DNA of 64,000 bases. Origin: Halostagnicola kamekurae (GTDB lineage: Archaea > Halobacteriota > Halobacteria > Halobacteriales > Natrialbaceae). The notes beneath the pieces are model-generated. The model saw only the letters and a list, made by a program, of their open reading frames with translations. It was not told where the DNA came from and did no database searches. Of the stretch, positions 8,701-18,401 are shown one piece after another. Position numbers and translations under genes: made by a program. The stretch lies in contig NZ_FOZS01000001.1 of NCBI RefSeq assembly GCF_900116205.1, forward strand, positions 1,302,001 through 1,366,000, in the 5' to 3' direction. Within the stretch, counting starts at the first letter, position 1, and each line of letters starts with the position of its first letter.

Positions 8701-9561
8701 TCACTCGTTCCGATTTGCCGCCTCGAAATCGACGTCCTGTTTTTCGCCGGCCAGCGCGACGTGACCGTAATTTAACAGTCCGACGAACACGGCCCCGCCG
8801 ACGATGTTGCCGATCGTCGTCCAGGTGAGAAAGTGCGCGAACTGGCCGATCGAGACGCCCTGTCCCAGGAGGATCGCCGTGAGAACCTCCGTCGTGCCGA
8901 GAATGCTGTGGTGGAAGGGGCCGAACCCGATCACGGCCGTGACGATGAGCACGAACAGGATCCGGCTGACGGTGTCCCGACTGGCCGCCGACAGCCACGT
9001 GACCAGCCCCATGAGCCAGCCGGCGATCACCGCGCTCGCGAAGATGACCCACCCCGGATAGGGGACCAGTGCGGTCGCTAACGTCCCGAACGCGCTCGCG
9101 TCGAAAATTCCGAGCGCTGGCCCGACGAGCGTGATGAGTCCGGCGAACAACGCGCATCCGACGAGGTTCGAGGCGTACGTGACTCCCCAGACGCGACCGA
9201 GTTCCTGGAACGTCGCTCTCCCGTCGAGCACTGGAAGGATCGCCATCGTCGAGTGGGCGGTGAAAAGCTCCGTTTGCCCGATGACGACGAACAGGAACGC
9301 GATCGAGGACACGCCGCCGAGTGCCGCCTGCTGGACGAGCCGCGACTCGAACCCGCCGGAATAGGTCAGCACCATCGCCATGAGCATCGCGCCGAAACTC
9401 AGGTTGAGCCCCGCGGACAGCCCCGAGAGAAAGACCCCTTTCGGCGGCCGGTTGATCTCCTTGAGCGCGCTTTCCATCTCGCGCTCGAGGATTTTCCGAT
9501 AGGAAAGTGAGGCCCCGGACGGCTCGGTATCCGACGGTTCGGTATCGGACGATTCGGACAT
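8701..9561 (-). CDS. Formate/nitrite transporter family membrane protein
   Basis: A 286-residue membrane protein with six likely transmembrane segments and FNT-family character: the N-terminal SGLSAGLNLSFGAM and the later GQTELFTAHSTMAILPVL and TWTTIGNIVGGAVFVG stretches. It resembles the YfdC branch more than FocA or NirC. Substrate is unknown; small monovalent anions are typical. The cytoplasmic N terminus carries a short tandem repeat (SDTEPSDTEPS). It is transcribed toward the end of mutY. Confidence 0.85.
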   Translation of the reverse strand: MSESSDTEPSDTEPSGASLSYRKILEREMESALKEINRPPKGVFLSGLSAGLNLSFGAMLMAMVLTYSGGFESRLVQQAALGGVSSIAFLFVVIGQTELFTAHSTMAILPVLDGRATFQELGRVWGVTYASNLVGCALFAGLITLVGPALGIFDASAFGTLATALVPYPGWVIFASAVIAGWLMGLVTWLSAASRDTVSRILFVLIVTAVIGFGPFHHSILGTTEVLTAILLGQGVSIGQFAHFLTWTTIGNIVGGAVFVGLLNYGHVALAGEKQDVDFEAANRNE

Positions 9562-9666
9562 TATCTATCTTCACAGACTCCGCGAAGGAACATGAACTGT
9601 CGGACTTCGGGAGTGACGGACGTTTGTCTAGAGTTCGTGCTACGACCGAGACCGGTGACGATGCGG

Positions 9667-10323
9667 TCACGTCTCGAGCGCGGTCCGAAACCGCTGTTGG
9701 TAGGCCAGAAACGTGATGAGTCCGAACAGCGCGAACCCGATCTGGGCGGCCTCGACGTGGAGGACGAACCGGCTCGAGACGAGCGAGATCGGCGGTGAGG
9801 CAATCGACCAGTCGACGAACCAGACCGACGAGAGCAACGCGCTCGCGCCGGCGGCGACGAGCACCGCGGGGACGAACTGACACCAGACGACTGACCTCCC
9901 GCGGTCCGATCGTTTTCCGTCGAAGACTCGCCGCTCGAGTGTGAATCGAGCGAGTACCGCGCCGACGAGAACGATCCCCGCGGCGAGAACGCCGCGAGCC
10001 CCGCCGATCGACTCCGCCACGAGCAACCAGCACACCCAGCCGGCGGTGACGAAGACCGCGGTACAGAGTCGACTCGGCTTGAGGACGTCGCCGCGTTCGC
10101 TCGTCGTCGCGCGAAAAATCGACGCTCGAAGCACCGATCCGCAGAAGAGAATCCCGACGCCGACGAGCGCCGTCGCGGCGGTTCGCGTTTCGAGGACGAC
10201 GAGCAGAAACCACGCGCCGACGGCGAGGGCCTCGATCGCGGTCGAACACGCCGCGGCGGTCATCCAGCGCACCCGCCGTCTCGCCGTGCGGCCGAGGGCC
10301 TCGGGGTGACTGATGACGCTCAT
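9667..10323 (-). CDS. Multi-pass membrane protein of unknown function
   Basis: A 218-residue protein with six or seven hydrophobic segments, joined by short Arg-rich cytoplasmic loops (e.g. GRTARRRVRW near the N terminus, ERRVFDGKRSDRGRS in the middle). I recognise no catalytic motif. It lies 105 bases upstream of the FNT gene on the same strand and could be cotranscribed. Its start faces the thymidine kinase gene. Confidence 0.7.
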   Translation of the reverse strand: MSVISHPEALGRTARRRVRWMTAAACSTAIEALAVGAWFLLVVLETRTAATALVGVGILFCGSVLRASIFRATTSERGDVLKPSRLCTAVFVTAGWVCWLLVAESIGGARGVLAAGIVLVGAVLARFTLERRVFDGKRSDRGRSVVWCQFVPAVLVAAGASALLSSVWFVDWSIASPPISLVSSRFVLHVEAAQIGFALFGLITFLAYQQRFRTALET

Positions 10324-10456
10324 TGCTGTCTTCGGTTTCGGATAGTTGGGGTTTCGTTATGGCATCATTATTACTCGCTGAGCAGTACAAACGACAGCAC
10401 CGTCCGGATGGCGTGAAGAACAACCCATTTAACGACGGCTTACCCCCTTGAAACCG

Positions 10457-11041
10457 ATGCACGCGATCACGAACGGCGGCTGGATCGAGGTAATCACGGG
10501 GAGCATGTTCTCGGGCAAAACCGAGGAACTCCTGCGTCGGTTGCGCCGCGCCGAGATCGCCGGACAGGAGGTCGTCGCCTTCACCCCCGCCATCGACGAC
10601 CGATACGGCGAGACCACGATCGGCTCTCACGACGGCCGCAGCTGGGACGCGACGCCGATCGACCCCGAAACCGATCTCGAGGCCGTGTTCGCGGCGTGCA
10701 ACGGGGAGGAGGTAGTCGCGTTCGACGAGGCGAACTTCTTTTCGAACTCGCTGGTCGACGTCTGCGAGCGACTCGCGGCCGACGGTCGGCGGGTGATCGT
10801 CAGCGGCACCGACCAGACGTTCCGCGGTGAGCCGTTCGACCCGCTTCCGCACATGGTCGCCGTCGCCGAGTACGTCGAGAAGTTCCGCGCGATCTGTGCG
10901 GTCTGTGGCGAGCCCGCGACGCGGAACCAGCGACTCGTCGACGGCGAACCGGCACACGTCGACGATCCGACGATCCTCGTCGGCGCGGCCGAATCCTACG
11001 AGGCGCGCTGTCGTCACTGCCACACACTCCGCGAGGACTGA
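10457..11041 (+). CDS. tdk: Thymidine kinase
   Basis: A 194-residue type II thymidine kinase that phosphorylates thymidine to dTMP in the salvage pathway. Residues 15-22 form the P-loop GSMFSGKT; VVAFDEANFF is the Walker B/catalytic region; two cysteine pairs (CAVC and CRHC) form the structural zinc site of this family. I chose the ATG at 10457 over an in-frame TTG at 10448; a TATA-like CATTTAAC at about 10426-10433 fits leaderless initiation there. Confidence 0.93.
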   Translation: MHAITNGGWIEVITGSMFSGKTEELLRRLRRAEIAGQEVVAFTPAIDDRYGETTIGSHDGRSWDATPIDPETDLEAVFAACNGEEVVAFDEANFFSNSLVDVCERLAADGRRVIVSGTDQTFRGEPFDPLPHMVAVAEYVEKFRAICAVCGEPATRNQRLVDGEPAHVDDPTILVGAAESYEARCRHCHTLRED

Positions 11042-11274
11042 GCGGTCCGGTTCGTACACTCGAGCAGTCGGACACCCGGGTAGATGAACGCTCGACCAGT
11101 TGAAAATTCGAACAGGTAAGTGCCCGAAGCGGCGATATACGCGCGCTTTCTGTGCGAGTAAGAGACGGTTATTCGCGTCGGGACTCGAGTACGGGATCGC
11201 TACCGTTCGTCGCGCTCTGTGACTCGATCGGAACGTTGGACAGAACTATCAACGGCGCTCTCGTCGCCCAGATC

Positions 11275-11835
11275 ATGCCAGAAATGGAACACGGAGACGA
11301 CACGTTGTCGACGCTGCTGGTCAAGGAAGCCGTGAGCAGAGGAATGCAGTCGCCGATGCGAGAGCCGATCCTCGAGGCCGTCGAGGAATCCGAGGGGTCC
11401 GGATCGATGGGCGGACGGGCGCTCCCGCTGGCGGGCGGCCTGCTTGGACTCGGCGTCGCGATCGGCTACCTCCTCGGCAGCGGCGAGTTAGACACCGACG
11501 ACACGCCGCTCGAGGACGTCGAGACACCCGACGCGCTCGAGGAGGCGGTCGAGGATTCGGGCGAGCCGATGGCCGAGATGGAAACCGACGAGACGGGAGG
11601 TTCGAGTCGACTGCTACGGGTCGGACTCCTGATCGTCGGCGTCGTCGGACTCGAGTTGCTGCGTCGTCGCCGGTCGGGCGAGGACGAAGAGTGGGAACCG
11701 ATCGAGGAGTTCGAACCGGCGACGAGCGCGACGTTCGACGACGAAGGAGAAGACGAGCAAGCGGACGAAGACGAGGACGAAACGGCGGCCGATGAAGACG
11801 CCGAGGTGCAGGCGGACGAAGAGATAGAAGAGTAG
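11275..11835 (+). CDS. Haloarchaeal membrane-anchored acidic protein of unknown function
   Basis: About 186 residues starting MPEMEHGDDT. A helical N-terminal segment is followed by a glycine-rich hydrophobic stretch (GGLLGLGVAIGYLLG), an acidic loop, a second hydrophobic stretch (RLLRVGLLIVGVVGLELLRRRR) and a very acidic Glu/Asp tail. The reading frame is open back to a GTG at 11152, but the acidic composition typical of real genes here starts at 11275. No family recognised. Confidence 0.7.
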   Translation: MPEMEHGDDTLSTLLVKEAVSRGMQSPMREPILEAVEESEGSGSMGGRALPLAGGLLGLGVAIGYLLGSGELDTDDTPLEDVETPDALEEAVEDSGEPMAEMETDETGGSSRLLRVGLLIVGVVGLELLRRRRSGEDEEWEPIEEFEPATSATFDDEGEDEQADEDEDETAADEDAEVQADEEIEE

Positions 11836-11893
11836 TTGACTCTCGGTAACAGTCAATGTCCCGACCGAACGGATATGGATTCGGGAGACGCGC

Positions 11894-13528
11894 TCAGTTC
11901 ACGGCTTCGACGTCTGCCTCGTCGATACGGTCGAGGTTCGCACTTTCGTCGGCCGCGAGTTGAAACCGGTCGAGGCGTTCGTAGAGAGTTTCGCTCGTCG
12001 CGCTGAGTCGTTCAGCCATCGACGCAACGTCTTCCATTGCCGCCGACTGCTGTTCGACCCCGGCGGTAATCTGTTGAACCGAAGCGGAAATTTCCTCCCC
12101 GAGTGCGGCAGTATCACCCGTTAGCGCGCTAACGTCGTCGACGTTTTCCGCCTGACTCTCGACGGCGGAGCTAATCTCTTTCGCACCTTGGCTCGTTTCT
12201 TCGATGACGGATTCGATGGTTTCTACCCGATCGACGACGGTTTCCACCGCGTCAGCGCCATTTTTGATCTTTCCGTTTGCGGCGTCGATCGAGTCCGCGA
12301 GCGTGGACGTTTGTGTCTGCGCGTCCGTCACGATCGACTCGATTTCGGCAGCGGAGTCCTGTGATTCCTCGGCGAGCTGTTTGATTTCGTCGGCGACGAC
12401 GGCGAATCCTTCGCCGCTTTCACCTGCGGTTGCCGCTTCGATCGAGGCGTTTACCGCCAGCAGATTCGTCTGGTCGGCGATGTCCGTAATGACATCGAGG
12501 ATTCGTTCGATTTCGCTCATCCGCTTTTCGAGCGTCGAAATCTCGTTGACAATCGCTTCCGATGCATCGACCGCGGACCGAATGTCATCGATAGCCGCAG
12601 TGGCGTCTGTCATCCCGTCGCGAGCCAACTTAGTCGCCTTTTCTGATTGGGTGTCTATTTCGTGTGTCGTCGCGGTGATTTCCTCGATCGACGCCGACAG
12701 ATCGGTGACGGCTCCGTCGACTCGTTCGACTTGTCTCGCGAGATCGCCGGTCCCATCGGTCATTTCTTCGCTTGAGGCGGTGATTTCCTCGACGGAACTC
12801 GAGACCTCCTCGGCGTTCGCACTCAGCGTTTGGCTGTCACCCTCGAGGTCGTTTGCAAGCTCCGTGAGCTGCTCGAGCACTCCCCGGACGTTTTCGACGG
12901 CGGTGTCGAGGTAGGCGTTCAGTTCAGTAAACTCGTCGTACACCTCGCGGATCTCTTCGAAATCGCCATCCGGTTCGGGAACCGACGGGTCGATCGTTAA
13001 ATCGCCCTGCGAAAAGCGTTCGAGGTCGTTGCGGAGATTGCTCATCACTTGGGCTTGGTAGGAGACGAGACAGGACGTTCGCTCGCGTTCTCTCGCGAGT
13101 TCGGTCATGTCGTGGTCGAGTACTATCGCACCGATGATCGTGCCGTCGTCACGTTCGAAGGGCATTCCCGACCGCCTGATGGGAACCCGTTCGTCGCCGA
13201 TCTGCAATTCCGTCTCTCGCTGGCGGACGGCTTGTCCGCTCTCGAGAACCTCCTCGGCCAGCGATTGGGTCGTCTCGTGTAGTTCGTTCATACGTGAGCC
13301 GACGGCCCGCTCGCTGCTCACCCCGAAGAGGTCACACGCGTTGTGGTTGCAGTGCGTGATAACACCGTCCGCGTCGGCGATGATAGCTGACTCGTTTAAG
13401 TTTTCGAGTACCTCCCCGAGCAGTACGCTCGCATCGATCGCTCCCTCGAGAACGGCTTCGTCTCCCGCAGAAGGTATCGCTCCCGTCCCGCCGTCGGGAA
13501 CCGGATTCCGTTTCTGTTCGTCCGCCAT
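11894..13528 (-). CDS. Soluble PAS-domain methyl-accepting chemotaxis transducer
   Basis: A 544-residue transducer that should signal to CheA/CheW. From MADEQKRN it has a PAS domain (about 30-145, with [20 protein letters not shown]), a linker with HAMP-like character ([10 protein letters not shown]) and a long coiled-coil signalling domain whose hairpin tip reads [19 protein letters not shown], with [15 protein letters not shown] following. No transmembrane segment is visible, so it is a cytoplasmic sensor; ligand or cofactor is unknown. An in-frame codon at 13573 would add 15 residues of poor quality. No che gene lies nearby. Confidence 0.92.
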   Translation of the reverse strand: MADEQKRNPVPDGGTGAIPSAGDEAVLEGAIDASVLLGEVLENLNESAIIADADGVITHCNHNACDLFGVSSERAVGSRMNELHETTQSLAEEVLESGQAVRQRETELQIGDERVPIRRSGMPFERDDGTIIGAIVLDHDMTELARERERTSCLVSYQAQVMSNLRNDLERFSQGDLTIDPSVPEPDGDFEEIREVYDEFTELNAYLDTAVENVRGVLEQLTELANDLEGDSQTLSANAEEVSSSVEEITASSEEMTDGTGDLARQVERVDGAVTDLSASIEEITATTHEIDTQSEKATKLARDGMTDATAAIDDIRSAVDASEAIVNEISTLEKRMSEIERILDVITDIADQTNLLAVNASIEAATAGESGEGFAVVADEIKQLAEESQDSAAEIESIVTDAQTQTSTLADSIDAANGKIKNGADAVETVVDRVETIESVIEETSQGAKEISSAVESQAENVDDVSALTGDTAALGEEISASVQQITAGVEQQSAAMEDVASMAERLSATSETLYERLDRFQLAADESANLDRIDEADVEAVN

Positions 13529-13783
13529 GAGTTCTGTTAGAAATCTGCACACTCTGTCAATGAACGCCCGCATATTGTACTATCGCAATTAACCGAGAAT
13601 AATTCTACTGGCCATCCTAACTTTCTGATGCGCCGAAGAATGACTGATCTGTCCCATTAGAGCACGGTATCGACCGGCGAGCGTTCTTGTCTGGTTTCAC
13701 ACAACCGGCAACAATAGATAATCCGTCATTTCGAATGCAGGTTCGGGTCGTGGTTCCGACAGTTGCCAGTGTACCTTAGACTG

Positions 13784-15466
13784 TTAGACTGCGCCGGCGG
13801 CCTGGTACTCGCCGAACTCCTCGCGCATGACGTTACAGATCTCGCCGACGGTGGCGTAGGCCTTGACGGCGTCGATGATGTACGGCATGATGTTCTCGTC
13901 GCCGTTTGCCGCCCCACGAAGTGCCTCGAGCGTCTCCTCGACCGCGGCTTCGTCTCGGTCGGCGCGGGTCGCCTCGAGGCCCTCGACCTTCCGGCGCTCG
14001 TCTTCCTCGGTCACTTCCTCGACGTCCATCGCTGGCTCTTCGTCGACCTCGAACTCGTTGACGCCGACGATGATCCGCTCTTTCTCCTCGATTTCGCGCT
14101 GTCGGTCGAACGCCGTGTCCTGAATCTGGCGCTGGACCCACTGCTGTTCGACCGCCTCGAGCATCCCGCCGCGTTCGTCGACCTCCTCTAGGATGTCGTA
14201 GGCCTCGGATTCGACCTCATCGGTGAGCGATTCGACGTAGTAACTGCCGGCAAGCGGATCGATCGTATCGGCCGCCCCCGACTCGTGGGCGAGAATCTGC
14301 TGGGTTCGCAACGCGGTGCGAACGGACTCTTCGGTCGGCAGCGCAAGCGCCTCGTCTTTCCCGTTCGTGTGGAGGCTCTGGGTGCCGCCCAGAACCGCAG
14401 CGAGCGCCTGGTAGGCGACCCGAACGACGTTGTTCTCGATCTGCTGGGCGGTGAGCATCGAGCCCGCGGTCTGGGTGTGGAACTTGAGCTGTTTGGACTT
14501 CGGATCGTCGGGATCGAACCGCTCGTCCATGATGTCGTGCCACATGCGCCGAGCGGCCCGGAACTTCGCCACCTCCTCGAAGATGTTGTTGTGGCCGTTG
14601 AAGAAAAAGGACAGTTGTGGCGCGAAGTCGTCAACGTCGAGGCCGGCGTCGATGGCCGCCTCGACGTACTCGAGGCCGTCGCCGAGCGTGAACGCGAGTT
14701 CTTGGGCGGCGGTCGCACCCGCTTCGCGGATGTGATACCCCGAGATGGAGATGGTGTTGAACTTCGGCGTCTCGGCGGCGCAGAACTCGAAGATGTCAGT
14801 GATGATCCGCATCGACGGCTCCGGCGGGTAGATGTAGGTGTTTCGGGCGATGTACTCCTTGAGCAGGTCGTTCTGGATCGTCCCCCGGAGTTCCGAGCGA
14901 TCGACGCCCTGCTGGTCGCCGACCGCGATGTACATCGCCAGCAGGACGGACGCGGGCGCGTTGATCGTCATCGAGGTGCTCACTTCGTCGAGCGGAATCC
15001 CGTCGAAGACGGTGAGCATATCGTCGAGCGAATCGATCGCGACGCCGGCTTTGCCGACCTCTCCCGCGGCCATGGCGGCGTCCGAGTCGTAGCCCATCTG
15101 CGTCGGCAGGTCGAAGGCCATCGACAGGCCGGTCTGTCCCTGATCGAGCAGGTAGTGATAGCGCTCGTTGGTGTCTTCCGGGGTCGAGAAGCCCGCGTAC
15201 TGTCGCATCGTCCAGAGGCGTCCCCGGTGGCCAGTCGAGTAGACGCCGCGCGTGTACGGCGGCTCGCCCGGATAGCCGAGGTCCTCCTGATAATCGAGGT
15301 CGGCGACGTCCGCGGGCGTGTAGAGTCGATCGACCTCCTGCCCGCCCGTGTCGGTCGTGAACGTCTCCTTTCGTTCCCCGAATCGCTCGACCACGGGCTC
15401 GACGGTCGACTCCTCCCACGCGTCGCGCTCCTCGCGGATCGTCTCGAGATCGTCAGGATCGAACAT
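13784..15466 (-). CDS. mcmA1: Methylmalonyl-CoA mutase, large (catalytic) subunit
   Basis: A 560-residue TIM-barrel subunit of the B12-dependent mutase that interconverts methylmalonyl-CoA and succinyl-CoA. Clear motifs are [52 protein letters not shown] and [20 protein letters not shown]. The cobalamin-binding domain (DxHxxG) is absent, so a separate small subunit is needed, as in other archaea; none is in this window. The gene is alone, with 255 bases separating it from the chemoreceptor gene downstream. Confidence 0.95.
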   Translation of the reverse strand: MFDPDDLETIREERDAWEESTVEPVVERFGERKETFTTDTGGQEVDRLYTPADVADLDYQEDLGYPGEPPYTRGVYSTGHRGRLWTMRQYAGFSTPEDTNERYHYLLDQGQTGLSMAFDLPTQMGYDSDAAMAAGEVGKAGVAIDSLDDMLTVFDGIPLDEVSTSMTINAPASVLLAMYIAVGDQQGVDRSELRGTIQNDLLKEYIARNTYIYPPEPSMRIITDIFEFCAAETPKFNTISISGYHIREAGATAAQELAFTLGDGLEYVEAAIDAGLDVDDFAPQLSFFFNGHNNIFEEVAKFRAARRMWHDIMDERFDPDDPKSKQLKFHTQTAGSMLTAQQIENNVVRVAYQALAAVLGGTQSLHTNGKDEALALPTEESVRTALRTQQILAHESGAADTIDPLAGSYYVESLTDEVESEAYDILEEVDERGGMLEAVEQQWVQRQIQDTAFDRQREIEEKERIIVGVNEFEVDEEPAMDVEEVTEEDERRKVEGLEATRADRDEAAVEETLEALRGAANGDENIMPYIIDAVKAYATVGEICNVMREEFGEYQAAGAV

Positions 15467-15580
15467 TATGAATATCGACGCCCGGGTGGGGCTTGAAAGT
15501 TGATAAATGTGCGTCTATTGCCGGCCCCGATTCGATCCGGACTAATCGCCCGGATGCGACGGGGGATCCGCCGTCGAGTG

Positions 15581-16183
15581 TCATCGTCCTGTGTCATACT
15601 TGTAGGTGGCCGACTCCGAATCGATACCGAAATCCTCTGGCGACTCGGTACTTGACTCCGTCGATCCGTCGTGTTCGCTCGCTCGCTTGAACGCCTCCCT
15701 GAGCCGGTCCGGAAGGTCGAACGATTCGACGGCGAGCGCGAGCGGGACCGCGTCCGGATCGATGCCATCGCGCTTCTGTGCGAGTCTGTCGACCAGCGGT
15801 TCCGGAAGCGCGCTCTCGTCGATCCGCTCGAAGCCGAACTGCCGCAGGTAGTCCGATTCGCTCGTCAGCGCGTAGACCGTTTCGAATCCGTCGTCGCCCG
15901 CGTACTCGACTAGCCGTTCGATGATGTGCGCGCCGACGCCCTGGCCGCGCCAGTTCTCGAGTACGCCGATACTCGTGAGTTCACAGCACTCAGTCCGCCC
16001 GTCGTCGGCGCTCTCGTCGATTTTGTGCACGCGGATCCGGGCGAACCCCGCTTTCGATCCCGACTCCTCGTCGACCGCGACGACGTAGTCTCGAGAGCGA
16101 AACGATGTTTCGTCGAGCCCCATCGACTCGATCTGATCGAGAAGCCAGACCTCTTCCCTGTTTTTCGCGTCTCGGACGTACAT
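15581..16183 (-). CDS. GNAT-family N-acetyltransferase
   Basis: A 200-residue protein whose first ~150 residues are a GNAT fold. The acetyl-CoA pyrophosphate loop is seen as ENWRGQGVGAHIIERLVEYA, followed by YALTSESDYLRQFGFERI. The remaining C-terminal ~50 residues are Ser/Glu-rich and probably disordered. Substrate unknown. It lies 114 bases upstream of mcmA1 on the same strand. Confidence 0.85.
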   Translation of the reverse strand: MYVRDAKNREEVWLLDQIESMGLDETSFRSRDYVVAVDEESGSKAGFARIRVHKIDESADDGRTECCELTSIGVLENWRGQGVGAHIIERLVEYAGDDGFETVYALTSESDYLRQFGFERIDESALPEPLVDRLAQKRDGIDPDAVPLALAVESFDLPDRLREAFKRASEHDGSTESSTESPEDFGIDSESATYKYDTGR

Positions 16184-16458
16184 GAATCCACGTACGCGAT
16201 GGGGTCCCTAAAGCATTTGTGGGGTGTCACGAATCCCATACGAATCGAAGGTTTCCGACGGGCCGTCCCGGTCACCGCTGGGAGGAGTGTGGCGGTTCCA
16301 TTGTCGGACCTATCAGCTGCCGCTTGGATGGCCCGACCGCTCGAGGCCGACTGTCGGCACTCGGCCTCGTTACGATGCAGTTGCGAGCTGTTCCGCGGAG
16401 AATCATCCCCGTGCCCGTCGTTCGAGGCGGGCGAGTCGGACTCAGACGGCGGCGGCCG

Positions 16459-17037
16459 TCACTCGTCCTCTTCGACGACCTCGGGGTCGCTCATCGCGCT
16501 CTGTAAGCTGTCCAGCCCGTTGATCCACTCGGTGACGAGGCCGTACTCGAGCTCTTCGGCCATCGTCATGTCGAGTTCCTCACCGTCGATGATCAGCGTC
16601 CCGGCCTGCGCCGCGTAGCCCAGCGCCGCGTCGAGGTCCTCCTCGGATTCGGCGTCGGCCGCAGCGCCGACGTAATCGTCGACGGTGCCGTCCTCGGCCG
16701 GGCCGTCCGCGATGTACTCCTCGGCGGCGAAGAAGACGCAGACGAGACTCGTCTGGACGCCGTCGACGAGGATCAGTTTCTCCTCGTCCGCCAGGTCGAC
16801 CTCCGAGAGGACGATGTCGCGGACGTCCTGAATCTCCTCGAGTGCGGTCTCCTGATCGATCTCCCCGTCGTCGTAGGCCGCGACGATTTTCGCGACGGCG
16901 ATCGCCGTGTCGTCTTGCAGATTCAACAGCAGGCGCGCCGAATCCTCGTCTTCCGGATCGATCTCCTCGTCCTGAATGCGACCGATCCAGTTTTGCCATC
17001 GTTCCGCTGAATAGAACTCCGTCGGGGGATTGCTCAT
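16459..17037 (-). CDS. DUF2150 family protein
   Basis: A 192-residue, very acidic archaeal protein starting MSNPPTEFYSAERWQNWIGR, the typical opening of DUF2150. Helical text DDTAIAVAKIVAAYDDGEIDQETALEEIQDVRD follows. Function unknown for the family. I prefer the ATG at 17037 over the in-frame GTG at 17043. It ends about 275 bases before the GNAT gene start. Confidence 0.8.
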   Translation of the reverse strand: MSNPPTEFYSAERWQNWIGRIQDEEIDPEDEDSARLLLNLQDDTAIAVAKIVAAYDDGEIDQETALEEIQDVRDIVLSEVDLADEEKLILVDGVQTSLVCVFFAAEEYIADGPAEDGTVDDYVGAAADAESEEDLDAALGYAAQAGTLIIDGEELDMTMAEELEYGLVTEWINGLDSLQSAMSDPEVVEEDE

Positions 17038-17153
17038 ACTCACACCTACACCGGCCGCTTGAAATGCCTTTCTCTACATGGGTCAGTGCGCGGAACCGTT
17101 TCGATGCCGATTTCGGACGGCTCGAGGCGTTAGGCGTCCCCGGGGGTCGAAAC

Positions 17154-18005
17154 CTACGCGTCCGAGAGCGTCGCAACCGTATCGATGTCGTAGACGCGCT
17201 CGGGCGTCTCGACGTGGGCGATCCGAACCGCCTCCTCGTGTCCCTCCTCTCGGAGCCAGCGGACGCGTCGGGGGACGGTCTTGGGACCCAGCACCGCGCC
17301 CGGTCGGTCGGGATCGTCGACGAAATCCGTCTCCATCAGGAACGGTTCGCCGCGTTCGGCCGCGGTCTCGAGCCGGTCTTTCTCGCTCATCACGCTCGGT
17401 GTCGGCCCCTCGAGTCGGCCCGCGGCGTAGTGTTTGACGACGCGGTGGGCCGGCAGTCCGGCGTCTTCAGCCCACGCGGCGACGTCCGGCATCGACTCGC
17501 TCGCCTCGGTGTGTAGCTGGACCGCACACTCGAGGGAGGCGCCGTGATCGAAGGCGTGTCGCATGACCTCGTTCGAGGCCGCCCAGACGGCGTCGTCGAC
17601 CTCGTAGTGCGGACGACCGGATTTCAGCGCCAGGGCATCGCCCGACGCGACGTACTCGGCCGCGACGTCGAGTCCGCCCTGCATGACGTCGCGGGCGTCC
17701 TCGGTCGCGTACCCGCGTTCGTCGACGAGCCGCGAGACGAGGCCCGGATGAACGCCGAGGACCGGCCACGCCCGCCCGTCGAGCACGTCCGAGGCGGCTT
17801 CGACGACCTCGAGCGTGCGCTCGAAGACCGAGCGGAAGTCCTCGCCGTTCTCCGCTTCGACGCCGAGATGCCACGAGGGTTTGTTGACGACGAGGAGGTG
17901 CGTCCCGCCGAGTCGGGCGAAGTCCTCGACGGCGTCGATGCCCCGTCCGTGATCCGGGTCCAGGTGCATGTGATTGTCCAGAACCGGCGTGTTCGCGTCG
18001 ATCAT
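17154..18005 (-). CDS. TatD-related metal-dependent hydrolase
   Basis: A 283-residue amidohydrolase-fold protein. The metal-binding start motif is DNHMHLDPDHG, followed by VLGVHPGL (about 90-97), an AVQLHTEASES strand and METDFVDDPDRPGAVLGPKTVP, all in the order seen in TatD-type nucleases/hydrolases. The start at 18005 (MIDANTPVLDN) is set by the first beta strand; the longer open frame upstream has no similarity. Substrate unknown. Confidence 0.85.
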   Translation of the reverse strand: MIDANTPVLDNHMHLDPDHGRGIDAVEDFARLGGTHLLVVNKPSWHLGVEAENGEDFRSVFERTLEVVEAASDVLDGRAWPVLGVHPGLVSRLVDERGYATEDARDVMQGGLDVAAEYVASGDALALKSGRPHYEVDDAVWAASNEVMRHAFDHGASLECAVQLHTEASESMPDVAAWAEDAGLPAHRVVKHYAAGRLEGPTPSVMSEKDRLETAAERGEPFLMETDFVDDPDRPGAVLGPKTVPRRVRWLREEGHEEAVRIAHVETPERVYDIDTVATLSDA

Positions 18006-18155
18006 ACGCGACACTGGGGCCTCCGCGAGGGAAAACGCACCGACTCGGAGCGGGCCCACTCGATCGGTGGGTGACTCGACGCGTGTGGCACGATCCGTTT
18101 GGCCAGTGCGTTCAACCAGTAGACATACACCAGAGGCGCTCATCCAACCGAACCA

Positions 18156-18401
18156 ATGAGCGTTCGATCCGCGATCGGGCTGGCCGCGGGCGAGGCCGTG
18201 CGCCTTCGGTCCCTGACCAGACATCGGCCGAAATTCATGTTGCCCGCCGCGACGAAACCGATCCTCGAGCACGTCTTCGCCGAACGCACCGCCGTCCTCG
18301 CGAACGTCCAGTTGCAGCTCGTCGCACACAGGTCGGCCCACGAAATGGGGCGGTCGATCGACGAACAGCGGACCCTCGCAAAGAGCGTGACCGTCGAATG
18401 A
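18156..18401 (+). CDS. Small conserved-looking protein upstream of uppP
   Basis: An 81-residue ORF starting MSVRSAIGLAAGEAVRLR. Its stop codon overlaps the ATG of the phosphatase gene (ATGA), which argues for real translation coupled to uppP. It is less acidic than most proteins here and I recognise no family. Helical, without a membrane segment. Confidence 0.5.
   Translation: MSVRSAIGLAAGEAVRLRSLTRHRPKFMLPAATKPILEHVFAERTAVLANVQLQLVAHRSAHEMGRSIDEQRTLAKSVTVE

Noticed and set aside
8663-11059. 798-residue minus-strand open frame
   Set aside because: It runs through the FNT gene in another frame and antisense to tdk, and is Arg/His-rich; a typical high-GC shadow.
14285-15496. 403-residue plus-strand open frame
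   Set aside because: Antisense to methylmalonyl-CoA mutase, which is certain.
17154-18341. Longer version of the TatD-like protein
   Set aside because: The extra 112 residues lie before the first strand of the fold and overlap the promoter of the small gene on the other strand.
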